Positions 1 to 8,576 of a stretch of DNA of 64,000 bases are shown piece after piece. The stretch is from assembly GCA_017303855.1 (NCBI GenBank), contig JAFLBL010000005.1:186001-250000 (forward strand), given 5' to 3'. The stretch's first letter is position 1. Each line of letters opens with the position of its first letter. The position numbers and the translations under genes were made by a program. This stretch comes from Chitinophagales bacterium (lineage in GTDB: Bacteria; Bacteroidota; Bacteroidia; Chitinophagales; Chitinophagaceae). Under the pieces are notes generated by a model. It saw only the letters and a program-made list of their open reading frames with translations. It ran no database searches and was not told the origin of the DNA.

Positions 1-650
1 TTATCATGAACGATACGACCGACAGATAAAAAGTAAAACAGGGAGGGATCATATTTTACCATTTCTCTTGTGGCATGCTGCCTGTCTTGTAGTAATGCCG
101 CCCTGTTATAGCGCGCCAGGTTTACCCCGTTACTTGAACCTTTGCCAATTACTTCCAGTTTGCGCGGATCAGCCAGCCGCTGTTTTACCATAAAATCTTT
201 CATGGATTGGCTGTTCGGCCAAACATGTGTAGCGGCCCTGGCCGTCAGTTTCTCCATGAACACGAGGATACGGCGGCTCAACCCTTTTGTAGTTACGTAC
301 CGCAGGCCTGCTACAGTATGAATTCTGAGCTTCACGCCTGCCAATTTTGCGGCCAGCATGCCGATCAGTCCGGCTTTGGGGGTATGGGTATGTACGATAT
401 CCGGCTTCAGTTTCCGGAGTAATTTATACATCAGCCAGAGACAACGCAAATCCGCCAGTGGCGACATTTTGCGGGTCATGGGAATGATAAAATGCGGACA
501 GCCTTCCCGTTCCAGTACGGTCTTCAGTTCCGGTCCGTCGCTGCTGACCATCAGTACATCAAACCCCTGTTCACGCATGTACTTCATTTGCCCCGGCAGT
601 AAAACATTCAGTGATATAGGAGCCGTGGTGATACGGATTAACTTCTTCAT
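1..650 (-). CDS. Glycosyltransferase family 4, partial (C-terminus beyond window)
   Basis: Reads from an ATG at 648-650 leftward with no stop before base 1, so only about 216 N-terminal residues are present. They start MKKLIRITTAPISLNVLLPG and contain the HTHTPKAGLIGMLAAKLAGV stretch typical of the N-terminal acceptor-side Rossmann domain of GT4 enzymes of the CapM/WbaZ type. At the left edge the segment FYFLSVGRIVHD marks entry into the C-terminal donor-binding domain. Family knowledge says such enzymes transfer a sugar from a nucleotide donor to a lipid-linked glycan on the cytoplasmic face of the inner membrane; donor and acceptor cannot be read here. It follows asnB on the same strand after 84 bases that carry a short degenerate GATGTGA-type repeat. 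It is the last visible gene of the polysaccharide operon. Confidence 0.85.
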   Translation of the reverse strand, partial: MKKLIRITTAPISLNVLLPGQMKYMREQGFDVLMVSSDGPELKTVLEREGCPHFIIPMTRKMSPLADLRCLWLMYKLLRKLKPDIVHTHTPKAGLIGMLAAKLAGVKLRIHTVAGLRYVTTKGLSRRILVFMEKLTARAATHVWPNSQSMKDFMVKQRLADPRKLEVIGKGSSNGVNLARYNRAALLQDRQHATREMVKYDPSLFYFLSVGRIVHD

Positions 651-734
651 AATATAGAAACAGATGTGAGATGTGTGATGTGAGATGTGGGTTGTCAGCC
701 CTTCTATGGATCGGGTGTCTATGCGAACGGCTTC

Positions 735-2576
735 TCAACTTTTCATGTAGCACTTCCTGTACCACACTTCCAGAGCGAATATTGTCCAAAGCATTTTTGC
801 TCTTTTTTCATCACCTGTTTTAATTTTTCTGTTCCAGAGATCATGCACAAAACCTGCTTCAATAAAATTGCGGCTATACGCATTAGGAGACAGAATATAG
901 GAGGCCACTAAATCTTTCAGCTCTCCATCGAGCCATTTTTTAAGTGGGATTTCAAAGCCTCTTTTTGGCTGATGTATCAACTCTTCCGGAAGGTACTTTT
1001 GCGAAAGGGTACGTAGAATATGCTTCGTATGTGTTCCTTTAACTTTGAAATGATCGGGTAATGTGGGTATATATTCCAGGATGTCTTTTGCCAGAAGCGG
1101 ACTCCGGCCTTCCAGGGAATGGGCCATAGTGGCGATATCCATTTTTACAAGCAGATTAGCTTCAAGAATGTGGTCAAAATCGAGATTAAGCATTTTCTGC
1201 ATTCCCGTAATAGGAGAAGCATTTATCAGATCAAAGGACGCCTGTATGCTTTGCAGTGCTGATTGCCGGTTGCCTTTTATATACTTCGTTTGATCTTCAA
1301 AAATGTCGAGTGTTGAACTAAAATATGTATCCAACCCGCCTTTGCGTGCCAGGTCAATCAACCGGTAAATATAATTGTACTTGTTTTTTTTATTATGTGA
1401 AATCGGCAGAAAAGGGAATGTCATGCGTGCTGCATTCTTTACCAGGAATCCAGGCTTGAAAAAATCATACCTGGCAAATGGCACATACCTTCGGTAGCCA
1501 CCAAATATTTCATCCCCCCCATCCCCGTTGAGAATAACTGTCAGGTGTTTTTTTGCTTCACGGCTTACATAATAACTGGGAATGGCAGAACTGTCAAAGA
1601 ACGGAATTCCGTAATTACGTAAAATTGTTTCCACATCGTCCAGCAGGTGATCGAATTTAATACGGATTTCATGATGGTGCGTAGCATACCTGTCTGCCAC
1701 CAATTTAGCTAACGGCGCTTCATCATACTCACCTGCAAAGGAGACTGTAAACGTTTTCAAAGAGGACTTATACTGACTGGCCATTGCAGTAACCAAACCA
1801 CTATCAATGCCTCCACTGAGGAAAGAACCGACTTCAAGGTCGGAAGAATCTATCCTGCGGTGTACGGCTTCCTTTAATAATGACTCGGTTTTCTCAAGTG
1901 CCGTTTCAAAACTATCCGTACTCTTTTGTCCATAATAGCGGCTTATATCCCACCAGCGTGTGACGGTAACACTCAGGTCTGCAATTTTCAGGTATGCATA
2001 ACTTCCCGATTCCAGTTTTTTTACATGCCGGTATGGCATAAAAGACTGAAAGAGGTAACCCGCATAAAGATATTGATAGATAGCATTATCATCAATCTCC
2101 AGGTTGATCTGGCCGGCAAGCGCATTTAGTTCACTGGCAAATAAAAACTGTTTCCCGTCTGAGAAATAATATAGCGGTTTCTTTCCGGCTCTGTCTCTTG
2201 CCAGAAAAATCTCCTGTTTCTCCTTATCATAAATGGCAAAAGCAAACATCCCGTCAAACTCGTGCAGGCAATTCGGACCATATTGCCGGAAAGCGTGGAG
2301 TATTGTCTCTGTATCCGAATTGGTATGGCAGGAAAGCCCCAGTTTTTCTCTTACTTCCAGATGATTGTATATCTCCCCGTTGAAAACGATAGTAAGTGGC
2401 CCGTACTGCATGGGTTGCTTGCCACTCGCAATATCAAGGATCGCGAGGCGATGGTGATGTAATTGCAAACTGGAAGCTGAGAATGTAGCCTGTTCGTCAG
2501 GCCCCCGGTGCCAGAGATCTTTAGTTAATTGTGGAATATTCAGGTTAAAATTGACAGAGCCGGCGATACCGCACAT
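735..2576 (-). CDS. asnB: Asparagine synthase (glutamine-hydrolysing) family amidotransferase
   Basis: 613 residues, usual length for class II AsnB. The N-terminal glutaminase domain begins directly with the catalytic Cys2 (MCGIAGS) and contains NGEIYNH near residue 66 and ARDRAGKKPLYY near 126. The synthetase domain has the ATP-pyrophosphatase loop SGGIDS at 254-259. AsnB uses glutamine-derived ammonia and ATP to amidate a carboxylate. Its place inside a polysaccharide operon, six bases after the polymerase-like gene, suggests amidation of a uronic acid or similar sugar carboxylate rather than housekeeping asparagine synthesis; that is inference, because such paralogues are common in surface-glycan loci and sequence alone does not fix the substrate. 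All catalytic motifs I looked for are intact. Confidence 0.93.
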   Translation of the reverse strand: MCGIAGSVNFNLNIPQLTKDLWHRGPDEQATFSASSLQLHHHRLAILDIASGKQPMQYGPLTIVFNGEIYNHLEVREKLGLSCHTNSDTETILHAFRQYGPNCLHEFDGMFAFAIYDKEKQEIFLARDRAGKKPLYYFSDGKQFLFASELNALAGQINLEIDDNAIYQYLYAGYLFQSFMPYRHVKKLESGSYAYLKIADLSVTVTRWWDISRYYGQKSTDSFETALEKTESLLKEAVHRRIDSSDLEVGSFLSGGIDSGLVTAMASQYKSSLKTFTVSFAGEYDEAPLAKLVADRYATHHHEIRIKFDHLLDDVETILRNYGIPFFDSSAIPSYYVSREAKKHLTVILNGDGGDEIFGGYRRYVPFARYDFFKPGFLVKNAARMTFPFLPISHNKKNKYNYIYRLIDLARKGGLDTYFSSTLDIFEDQTKYIKGNRQSALQSIQASFDLINASPITGMQKMLNLDFDHILEANLLVKMDIATMAHSLEGRSPLLAKDILEYIPTLPDHFKVKGTHTKHILRTLSQKYLPEELIHQPKRGFEIPLKKWLDGELKDLVASYILSPNAYSRNFIEAGFVHDLWNRKIKTGDEKRAKMLWTIFALEVWYRKCYMKS

Positions 2577-2582
2577 GGGAAT

Positions 2583-3977
2583 TTATTTTTTTGGTACTGC
2601 GAAATAAACAATTCTGGTAAACCATCCTGGGAAGACCAATTTCGCTTTGTCGTAAAGTAAAGTAACAAGGATCAGGTAAAAAGGGGTACAGGGAATTTTG
2701 TAACGTGAAAGAGCCCCGAAGTTTCCGGTGGAGGACCCTACAGCAAATGCAAATACGATTGCAAACACAAAAACCATGAGGATTCGTCCATCTGAAAACG
2801 GCAATGTAAAAAAAAGTTTCACCCCTTTCTTAAAAAAGAAATTGAGTGTTACAAGGGTAAATACAAGAGACTCCATGGCCGAGAGCAGGGCAATCGGCGT
2901 ATTAATTTCCCATAGAAAGGGACGGAAGAAAGTAGCCGTGATACTGCTGAAAAACAGGAGTACCGGGTTTGATGAGTTGATTTTAAAGTGTGAATCGTTG
3001 ATAAGCGTCCGGTTAATGTTCTCGTATACTTTTCTCTCCCTTTCCACCGACTCCATTAGGTTGTCCAGTTTAAATTCCTGCGCCGCTTCCAGTGATGTAA
3101 CATAACGGAGGATAAAAAAGACCACGACCCCGCCGGTAATCATCATTAGTATAGTAAATACAGTCCGCAGGGTCCGATCCTTGATCAGTCGGTTAAAGTC
3201 AGTGAATTGCCAGATCAGTACACTCATCATCAGCACCAACAAAATATAAATCTTCAGGTTAATCATTATATAGATAGCAATTGCCATCCAGATAGCGGAA
3301 CTGACATAATTTTTCTTCATGTACACAATATTGACAAAAGCGTACAGGAGAATACCGATACACCCGAAGGAAATCGGGTCTTTAAGTAACCCGGAACTCC
3401 AGAAAGCCATACCTGGGAGAAAAATACATGCCAGTGCCAGTTCCCTGAAAAGATGTGGAAAGAAATAATAGAAAGTTTTGAATAGACGAAGTGCCCCCAG
3501 CAGCGCGAAAAATCCAAAACTCATGCAAATACAGAGATAGCTCCCTCCAAACAAATAGGAGGGAATGAGTGCCAGTTTTGGAGAGAAGAAATTGTTCGCG
3601 GCTCCCATATAACCATAGGTAACATCTCCCGTATAGTTGTCATAATAGAAAAAAGGGAATAAGGGACTGTCAAAAGTCAATTTTGACGTCTTTACCACCA
3701 GCCAGAAATTGGATGATTCCGCACTGATGGCGGCCCGCAGATCTTTTGATGCCTGATAGTAAAGCCCTGTATCACCCCCCTTAAAGTAAAAATTGGTAAT
3801 GAGTACAAAAGCCAGAACACAAATCACTTTGAATCCAAAAGCCCTGTAATACAATTTTCTGACTCGCTCTTCTTTTTGTTTTCTGGCCCGGCTCCGAAGT
3901 ATCAGGAAGAGCACAATAAAACAAAGAGGAAACAGATATACATCTTCCGCTGATAAAAATACGCTCAGCAATGTCAT
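2583..3977 (-). CDS. Polytopic membrane protein, probable polysaccharide polymerase (Wzy/EpsG-like)
   Basis: 464 residues, strongly hydrophobic, with roughly ten to twelve membrane segments and one longer soluble stretch near residues 300-345 (charged, with a VERERKVYENINRT helix). The C-terminal part contains GNFGALSRYKIPCTPF just before the last segment; similar [N]xGxLxRYRxPxxPF patterns recur in Bacteroidota Wzy-like proteins. Wzy-type polymerases join repeat units at the periplasmic face of the inner membrane. Sequence similarity in this class is poor, so the call rests on topology, length and position among glycosyltransferases. An O-antigen ligase or other glycan membrane protein remains possible. 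It sits 33 bases after a glycosyltransferase and 6 bases before asnB. Confidence 0.65.
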   Translation of the reverse strand: MTLLSVFLSAEDVYLFPLCFIVLFLILRSRARKQKEERVRKLYYRAFGFKVICVLAFVLITNFYFKGGDTGLYYQASKDLRAAISAESSNFWLVVKTSKLTFDSPLFPFFYYDNYTGDVTYGYMGAANNFFSPKLALIPSYLFGGSYLCICMSFGFFALLGALRLFKTFYYFFPHLFRELALACIFLPGMAFWSSGLLKDPISFGCIGILLYAFVNIVYMKKNYVSSAIWMAIAIYIMINLKIYILLVLMMSVLIWQFTDFNRLIKDRTLRTVFTILMMITGGVVVFFILRYVTSLEAAQEFKLDNLMESVERERKVYENINRTLINDSHFKINSSNPVLLFFSSITATFFRPFLWEINTPIALLSAMESLVFTLVTLNFFFKKGVKLFFTLPFSDGRILMVFVFAIVFAFAVGSSTGNFGALSRYKIPCTPFYLILVTLLYDKAKLVFPGWFTRIVYFAVPKK

Positions 3978-4010
3978 AACACAAAATGAATTATTATAGT
4001 ACCCTGTTTT

Positions 4011-5099
4011 TTATCTGAAGATACCAAGAAAAGGAACGGTAGTTGACCTGACAGAGTACTGTTCTTCAATTTTATTCCGGGCAGCCAGCCCCAATTGTTT
4101 CCGCAGAACAGCATTTTCCAGCAACTGACTGAGCCGGTATTCCCAATCCTGTTCGGTATAGCATATATACCCATCGGTTCCATCGGTGACAATTTTCGTA
4201 TTTACACCAACAGGAGATACCAGAGCAGGCATACCCAGACTCATATATTGAATGGCTTTGAACCCGCATTTCCCCCGGGTTATTTCATCATCCGTCAGCG
4301 GCATGAGGCCTATATGAAATTTTAGCAAATCTTCCGTTTCCGTCTCTCTCCGCCATGGAATAAAGCTGTAATTTCTGAGCGGTAGCAGTGGGTCTTTATC
4401 TGCAATAACATAAAATGTAAATTCATACTTTTCCTGTAAACGGATTAACGCTGGTAATACCAGATTGAGATAAGGCAGCGTGCTAAAGGAACCTGTCCAT
4501 CCAATGGCTGGAAAGTTCACCGTCTGGTCCTGCAGACAATGATGACCTTCTTCGGTATTAACCACTGTCGGCAATACCATCACAGATTGCGAAAACTGAT
4601 CAGCGTAGGATTTAAGAAATTCATTGCCTACCGTTACCCGATGTGACCAGGAACATATTTTTCGCACTTTGCTGAAAAAACGGATTGACAGAAACCGGCG
4701 GTTATATTCTGACATGGCAGGCACCCAGATAGAATCGTCAAAATCATAAATAATCTTCTTCCTAAATACCCGGGCAATGATCCATTCAAAAACAGGCGGC
4801 CCAACAGGTGCAGCTTCCCGGTGAATGTATACAAAATCATAAAAGGGCACGCGGAACAAATCCCCTATCCGGCGCAGATATCCGGTCAGGATGGTAGCTA
4901 TTTTGCCCGAAATATTCGAGCTTGAATAGAGTACTTTACGGCCGCTGACTGTAAAATACGGACTTACTTTATAACGTATCCCCTGTGCAGAAAGGCCCGG
5001 CAGGTAGTGTTCAAACCTGAACCGCTGACTGGGGGAAACCCCAACCGGTGAGGGCACCATAAACAAAACAGATTTCTTATTGCGCTTATTTTCCGACAT
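4011..5099 (-). CDS. Glycosyltransferase (GT4-like)
   Basis: 362 residues beginning with an ATG at 5097-5099. The N-terminus has a basic leader and then VLFMVPSPVGVSPSQRFRFE, an arrangement seen in GT-B enzymes of surface polysaccharide loci. The C-terminal donor-binding domain carries GLMPLTDDEITRGKCGFKAI and then QYMSLGMPALVSPVG, which corresponds to the conserved nucleotide-sugar contact region of GT4 proteins. The middle portion has IIYDFDDSIWVP, a further recurrent element of this subgroup. It presumably adds one residue of the repeat unit in the cytoplasm; donor sugar unknown. It is separated by 37 bases from the upstream glycosyltransferase and by 33 from the polymerase-like gene. Confidence 0.83.
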   Translation of the reverse strand: MSENKRNKKSVLFMVPSPVGVSPSQRFRFEHYLPGLSAQGIRYKVSPYFTVSGRKVLYSSSNISGKIATILTGYLRRIGDLFRVPFYDFVYIHREAAPVGPPVFEWIIARVFRKKIIYDFDDSIWVPAMSEYNRRFLSIRFFSKVRKICSWSHRVTVGNEFLKSYADQFSQSVMVLPTVVNTEEGHHCLQDQTVNFPAIGWTGSFSTLPYLNLVLPALIRLQEKYEFTFYVIADKDPLLPLRNYSFIPWRRETETEDLLKFHIGLMPLTDDEITRGKCGFKAIQYMSLGMPALVSPVGVNTKIVTDGTDGYICYTEQDWEYRLSQLLENAVLRKQLGLAARNKIEEQYSVRSTTVPFLGIFR

Positions 5100-5136
5100 C
5101 CGATTACTGAGACTTTTTTGCCTATTGATAAATAAT

Positions 5137-6390
5137 TTATTTAGCCGGGCTATAAATTGCCCGGTAAATCCGGCCTGCTATTGAATAATTTCTATGTGTT
5201 TCAGCCAGTTCCCTGATCCTGGTTGTAAGCAATACACGGGATTGATGCAACAATTGATCCAATTCCAGGATGGCGTTGTCATATTCTTTCCTGCTAAATC
5301 CTGTTAATACGGCACCCGTCTGAGTGGAAGCGATGATCCCTGAATCATCCGAAATATCCGGTGTGATCAATACAGGTAATCCGGTTGCCCAGTATTCCCC
5401 GTCTTTTACAGGTGTGCAGTATCGTTTGGTCGGCACTGGCTTCACAGGACAGAGTGCAAAGTCCCCGGCTCTCATATATCCGGGCACTTCCTGATGATTC
5501 ACGAACAGTATTGTAAAATGGTCCCCGGGAACTTCAGCCCTGGCCGCCAGCTGCAACACCTCTTCCTTCGTATGTGCGGTTAACAAGAGTATTTTCAACC
5601 GTCGCCCCCAATGATCAGCAGCCGCTTTCAAAAAATCAAATATTTCTTCTTTCAGGTATATACCCCCGAATTTACCCGCATAGAGGCAAACCACATCAGA
5701 CGCTCTGAATCCGAGCTTATTCCTTATTTCCTGGCGCAATTGCTCATCCGGATAAAAAGCGTTTAAATCCACCATCGCGGGTTTGCTGAAAAAAATGGCA
5801 TCGGGAATAGAATACTTATATCGTTCCCGTACATATGACTTCATACCGCTGTTGGCCGCAATCACGTATGCAGCCCGTTGTGCCTGTTTTTTTTCAAAAA
5901 AAGACAGAATCCGATAAGCATAGTGGCCTTTATGCCAGTACCCGTTTTCAACCATCGCCTCCGCATGCGGTTCATAGCTTTCCAGAATTAACGGTTTTCG
6001 GGTAATCACGGATACCATGTATCCAATAGCACCGGCTGTTGTACACCAGGCATACAGGTGAGATACCCGCTTTCTGAATACTTGCAAACAAAGGTAAGGC
6101 AGCAACCAGCCATACCGGAGAATCATCCGGATCCCAAAATGAGTGTAATCAAAAAACAAGAGCCGTATCCGGAACGAAGCTAATTGCTGCTCCAGCTTCA
6201 CTCTTTCAGGCCCGGTTATTTTCCTTTTATTAAAGCAGAAAAGATAGATCACCGCATCCGGTGCTATACAAGTACTCAGAATTTTGAGATTGGGCAGTAC
6301 ATTGGCTTGTATATGAGCTTCATTAAAATCCCAGTAAGTGATAACTAATATATTGCCGTCTTTCTTCATGCTTGGAGCAAACCCGGTCAT
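5137..6390 (-). CDS. Glycosyltransferase (GT4-like)
   Basis: 417 residues. The first ATG (6388-6390) overlaps the stop codon of the preceding gene in an ATGA arrangement, indicating translational coupling; an internal Met at residue 8 (MKKDGNILVITYW) is the alternative start. The C-terminal half contains VCLYAGKFGGIYLKEEIFDF and then CTPVKDGEYWATGLPVLIT, matching the donor-binding domain of GT-B fold enzymes. The N-terminal half has the expected Rossmann pattern and YAWCTTAGAIGYMVSVITRK. Role inferred: cytoplasmic transfer of a sugar during repeat-unit assembly. Donor and linkage cannot be predicted. Confidence 0.82.
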   Translation of the reverse strand: MTGFAPSMKKDGNILVITYWDFNEAHIQANVLPNLKILSTCIAPDAVIYLFCFNKRKITGPERVKLEQQLASFRIRLLFFDYTHFGIRMILRYGWLLPYLCLQVFRKRVSHLYAWCTTAGAIGYMVSVITRKPLILESYEPHAEAMVENGYWHKGHYAYRILSFFEKKQAQRAAYVIAANSGMKSYVRERYKYSIPDAIFFSKPAMVDLNAFYPDEQLRQEIRNKLGFRASDVVCLYAGKFGGIYLKEEIFDFLKAAADHWGRRLKILLLTAHTKEEVLQLAARAEVPGDHFTILFVNHQEVPGYMRAGDFALCPVKPVPTKRYCTPVKDGEYWATGLPVLITPDISDDSGIIASTQTGAVLTGFSRKEYDNAILELDQLLHQSRVLLTTRIRELAETHRNYSIAGRIYRAIYSPAK

Positions 6391-7499
6391 TTGTTATAAA
6401 GTTCATTTAATCTCGACAGAAAGAGTTCGAGTGAAAAACGTTCATGCACCAGTTGTGTACCATTCTTACAAATGGTCTCCCGCAGTTCCTTGTCTGTCAA
6501 TACGGTTCTAATGGCCTGAAAGACCGCTTCGCTATCGCAGTGTGGCACCACCATCGCGTTTTTTCTGTCTTCCATACAATCAACCGCAATACCTGAAAGT
6601 GTAAAGACACAAGGAACAGCTGCAGCCAGAGCTTCTATATAAACCTGTCCAAAAGCTTCCACAACTTCATCCACCGGTGTGTGTACATATACATCAAACA
6701 GCTGGTAAAGAGATGCCGTATCGTATTCATACTTTATCTGGCAAAAACTGTTCGCAGGCAATTGTTCTTCCAGCATTCTTTTAATCTCACCGGCATAATC
6801 CCCATTGGCATTTGCGAGTACCAGGTACGCGTCCGGATATTCTTTCAGTAATGATGCAAAAGCCGGAATGATATATTGAATTCCTTTCCAATGAGTCTGC
6901 CGGGCAATAATACCAATCACCGGGCTGCGAGTGCCCGGGTTGTATTTTTCCGCGATGAGCCTGGCTTTCACCGGATCAAAATGTTCAAAGTAATTAATAT
7001 CGATTCCGTGGGGTATTAACGTAATCTTTGACTCCGGCACATGTTCCCTCTCCATCAGTAATTTCTTGACCTGCCCGCTGATAGCGATTACATCAGTTAC
7101 CAGCCAATTGGAGATTTTATCATACTTGATTCCCTTCGGAGAATATTTGTAGTTGTAATCGGAGTGATGTCGTGTATAAATGCGCCGTTTGATCCGGAGA
7201 AGCCAGGCCGGCAGCATTGCATACAGAGTGGCTTCTACCAGGTGCGTATGAATTACATCAAACCGGTTTTTACGGAGAATACCGAATACGTTCCACACGG
7301 CTTTCGGCGCATCTCTTTTACCAGTATATTCCACTTCATAGAATGGAACATTCTTTTCTTTAAGGTAGTTGGCCAGGTAAGTCCCCTTCTTCCCAATAAG
7401 GATAAACGTAAACCGTTGCCGGTCTGACAGCCCTTCAACTGTCCATTCAAATGCTATGGCTCTGTCTACGTTGGAGACGACAATACATACGTTCTTCAT
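6387..7499 (-). CDS. Glycosyltransferase family 4
   Basis: 370 residues with both GT-B domains. The N-terminal domain has VIHTHLVEATLYAMLPAWLL. The middle holds VIAISGQVKKLL and ITLIPHGIDINYF, the classical linker region of GT4 enzymes. The C-terminal domain has EAFGQVYIEALAAAVPCVFT, which is the E-x7-E motif that contacts the nucleotide-sugar. Family members retain anomeric configuration. It follows the SGNH/AlgJ-like gene by 20 bases and its TGA is used in a four-base overlap with the next glycosyltransferase, so the two products are probably made in similar amounts and act on the same glycan. Confidence 0.88.
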   Translation of the reverse strand: MKNVCIVVSNVDRAIAFEWTVEGLSDRQRFTFILIGKKGTYLANYLKEKNVPFYEVEYTGKRDAPKAVWNVFGILRKNRFDVIHTHLVEATLYAMLPAWLLRIKRRIYTRHHSDYNYKYSPKGIKYDKISNWLVTDVIAISGQVKKLLMEREHVPESKITLIPHGIDINYFEHFDPVKARLIAEKYNPGTRSPVIGIIARQTHWKGIQYIIPAFASLLKEYPDAYLVLANANGDYAGEIKRMLEEQLPANSFCQIKYEYDTASLYQLFDVYVHTPVDEVVEAFGQVYIEALAAAVPCVFTLSGIAVDCMEDRKNAMVVPHCDSEAVFQAIRTVLTDKELRETICKNGTQLVHERFSLELFLSRLNELYNK

Positions 7500-7519
7500 G
7501 CTACGAAAATAATTGCTTA

Positions 7520-8575
7520 CTATTTAGAGTCCTTCAGTAGTGATTCTGCAAGTGCAGCCGCAACCAGGTTAACGGCATTGTTGTTCCAGTGACTGTCATC
7601 AGTTCTGTATAAAAGAGTCGAATCAACTAACCTGTGTTGGTTATAGATATCCAGAACAGGAACAACATTTATTTTTGCGGCAACCAGCAAAGCCTGCAGC
7701 CTTGCCAGATAATCCGGTTGAGCAGGTAATGGCACGAAGTCGTAATACACCGTTTCTTTATCGGGCATAGGAAGAAAAATGAACCTGATACTCAATGAAT
7801 CGCAAACCGCTTTATAAGATAAAATAGTTTCCTTTGTTGCCGACAGGTCCACCGCCTCGTCCTTGTGCCCATGAAATTTTCCCTGTAGAAAAAACATACG
7901 CTTATTTCCTGTTTCCGCCTGCATACCTCTGCCTTTACTTTGGAGGAGCCTGGCCTTTGCCCACTTTACCGAATATAAACGAAAGCCTCTGTCTAAAAAA
8001 CCACCCCAAGCTTCATCAGGCATCAGTTCCTTTGCAAAAGTCCTGATTCTTTTATCCTTTCGTACAGTTCTCTCTAGTCTTGCCGGCACCCCCCGTTCCA
8101 CTATTGAAAAAATCAGACAAGCCGGTTTCCTGATTTTACCCGATTCTATCAGACTTATAAACTGATTAAACCCGGATGGGGCCATATTATAAACACTTTT
8201 CCCGGTTAAAGCAGCAAGCCTGTTCGACAATAACTCTTCCTGACTAAGGGATGCCCCGGCAATAAAGGAGTCACCAAGCAGTATAACATCCGGAGATTCT
8301 GCAAAACTATCATTTCTGAACCCAAGTCTGTCCGTAATCCAGCGCTCCTGCTTTTTCACTTCATACTCTGTTCTGAAACATAAATCACCTGATGCCATCA
8401 TTTCCAGATCAAGCCCGGGATAAAAAGGACCTTCATGTGGTATAAAAGTGGAATATTGGACCCCTTCCCAGGGACGATTTACAAAAAATGTAACCGGAAG
8501 CAGTTGCTCTGCCATGAAGAAAAGCAATGCTGGCAAAACTAAAAAAATGCCAACCCTTTTTGTAAACTGCTTCAT
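7520..8575 (-). CDS. AlgJ/AlgX-like SGNH-fold protein, polysaccharide O-acetylation
   Basis: 351 residues. Residues about 8-27 form a signal anchor (IFLVLPALLFFMAEQLLPV). The fold is shown by VILLGDSFIAGASLSQEE near residue 90, giving the GDS block with the candidate nucleophile Ser, and by TDDSHWNNNAVNLVAAAL near the C-terminus, giving the Asp-x-x-His pair. This matches the AlgJ/AlgX-like acetyltransferase group, which passes acetyl groups to a periplasmic polysaccharide. Its ATG begins one base after the stop of the MBOAT gene, the usual two-gene arrangement. Role inferred from this pairing: periplasmic O-acetylation of the product of this locus. An esterase role is less likely but cannot be excluded. 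Confidence 0.82.
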   Translation of the reverse strand: MKQFTKRVGIFLVLPALLFFMAEQLLPVTFFVNRPWEGVQYSTFIPHEGPFYPGLDLEMMASGDLCFRTEYEVKKQERWITDRLGFRNDSFAESPDVILLGDSFIAGASLSQEELLSNRLAALTGKSVYNMAPSGFNQFISLIESGKIRKPACLIFSIVERGVPARLERTVRKDKRIRTFAKELMPDEAWGGFLDRGFRLYSVKWAKARLLQSKGRGMQAETGNKRMFFLQGKFHGHKDEAVDLSATKETILSYKAVCDSLSIRFIFLPMPDKETVYYDFVPLPAQPDYLARLQALLVAAKINVVPVLDIYNQHRLVDSTLLYRTDDSHWNNNAVNLVAAALAESLLKDSK

Positions 8576-8576
8576 T

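Noticed and set aside
571..789. A 72-codon minus-strand frame between the first glycosyltransferase and asnB
   Set aside because: It overlaps the end of asnB and reads through a repeat-like GATGTGA stretch into another frame of the glycosyltransferase.
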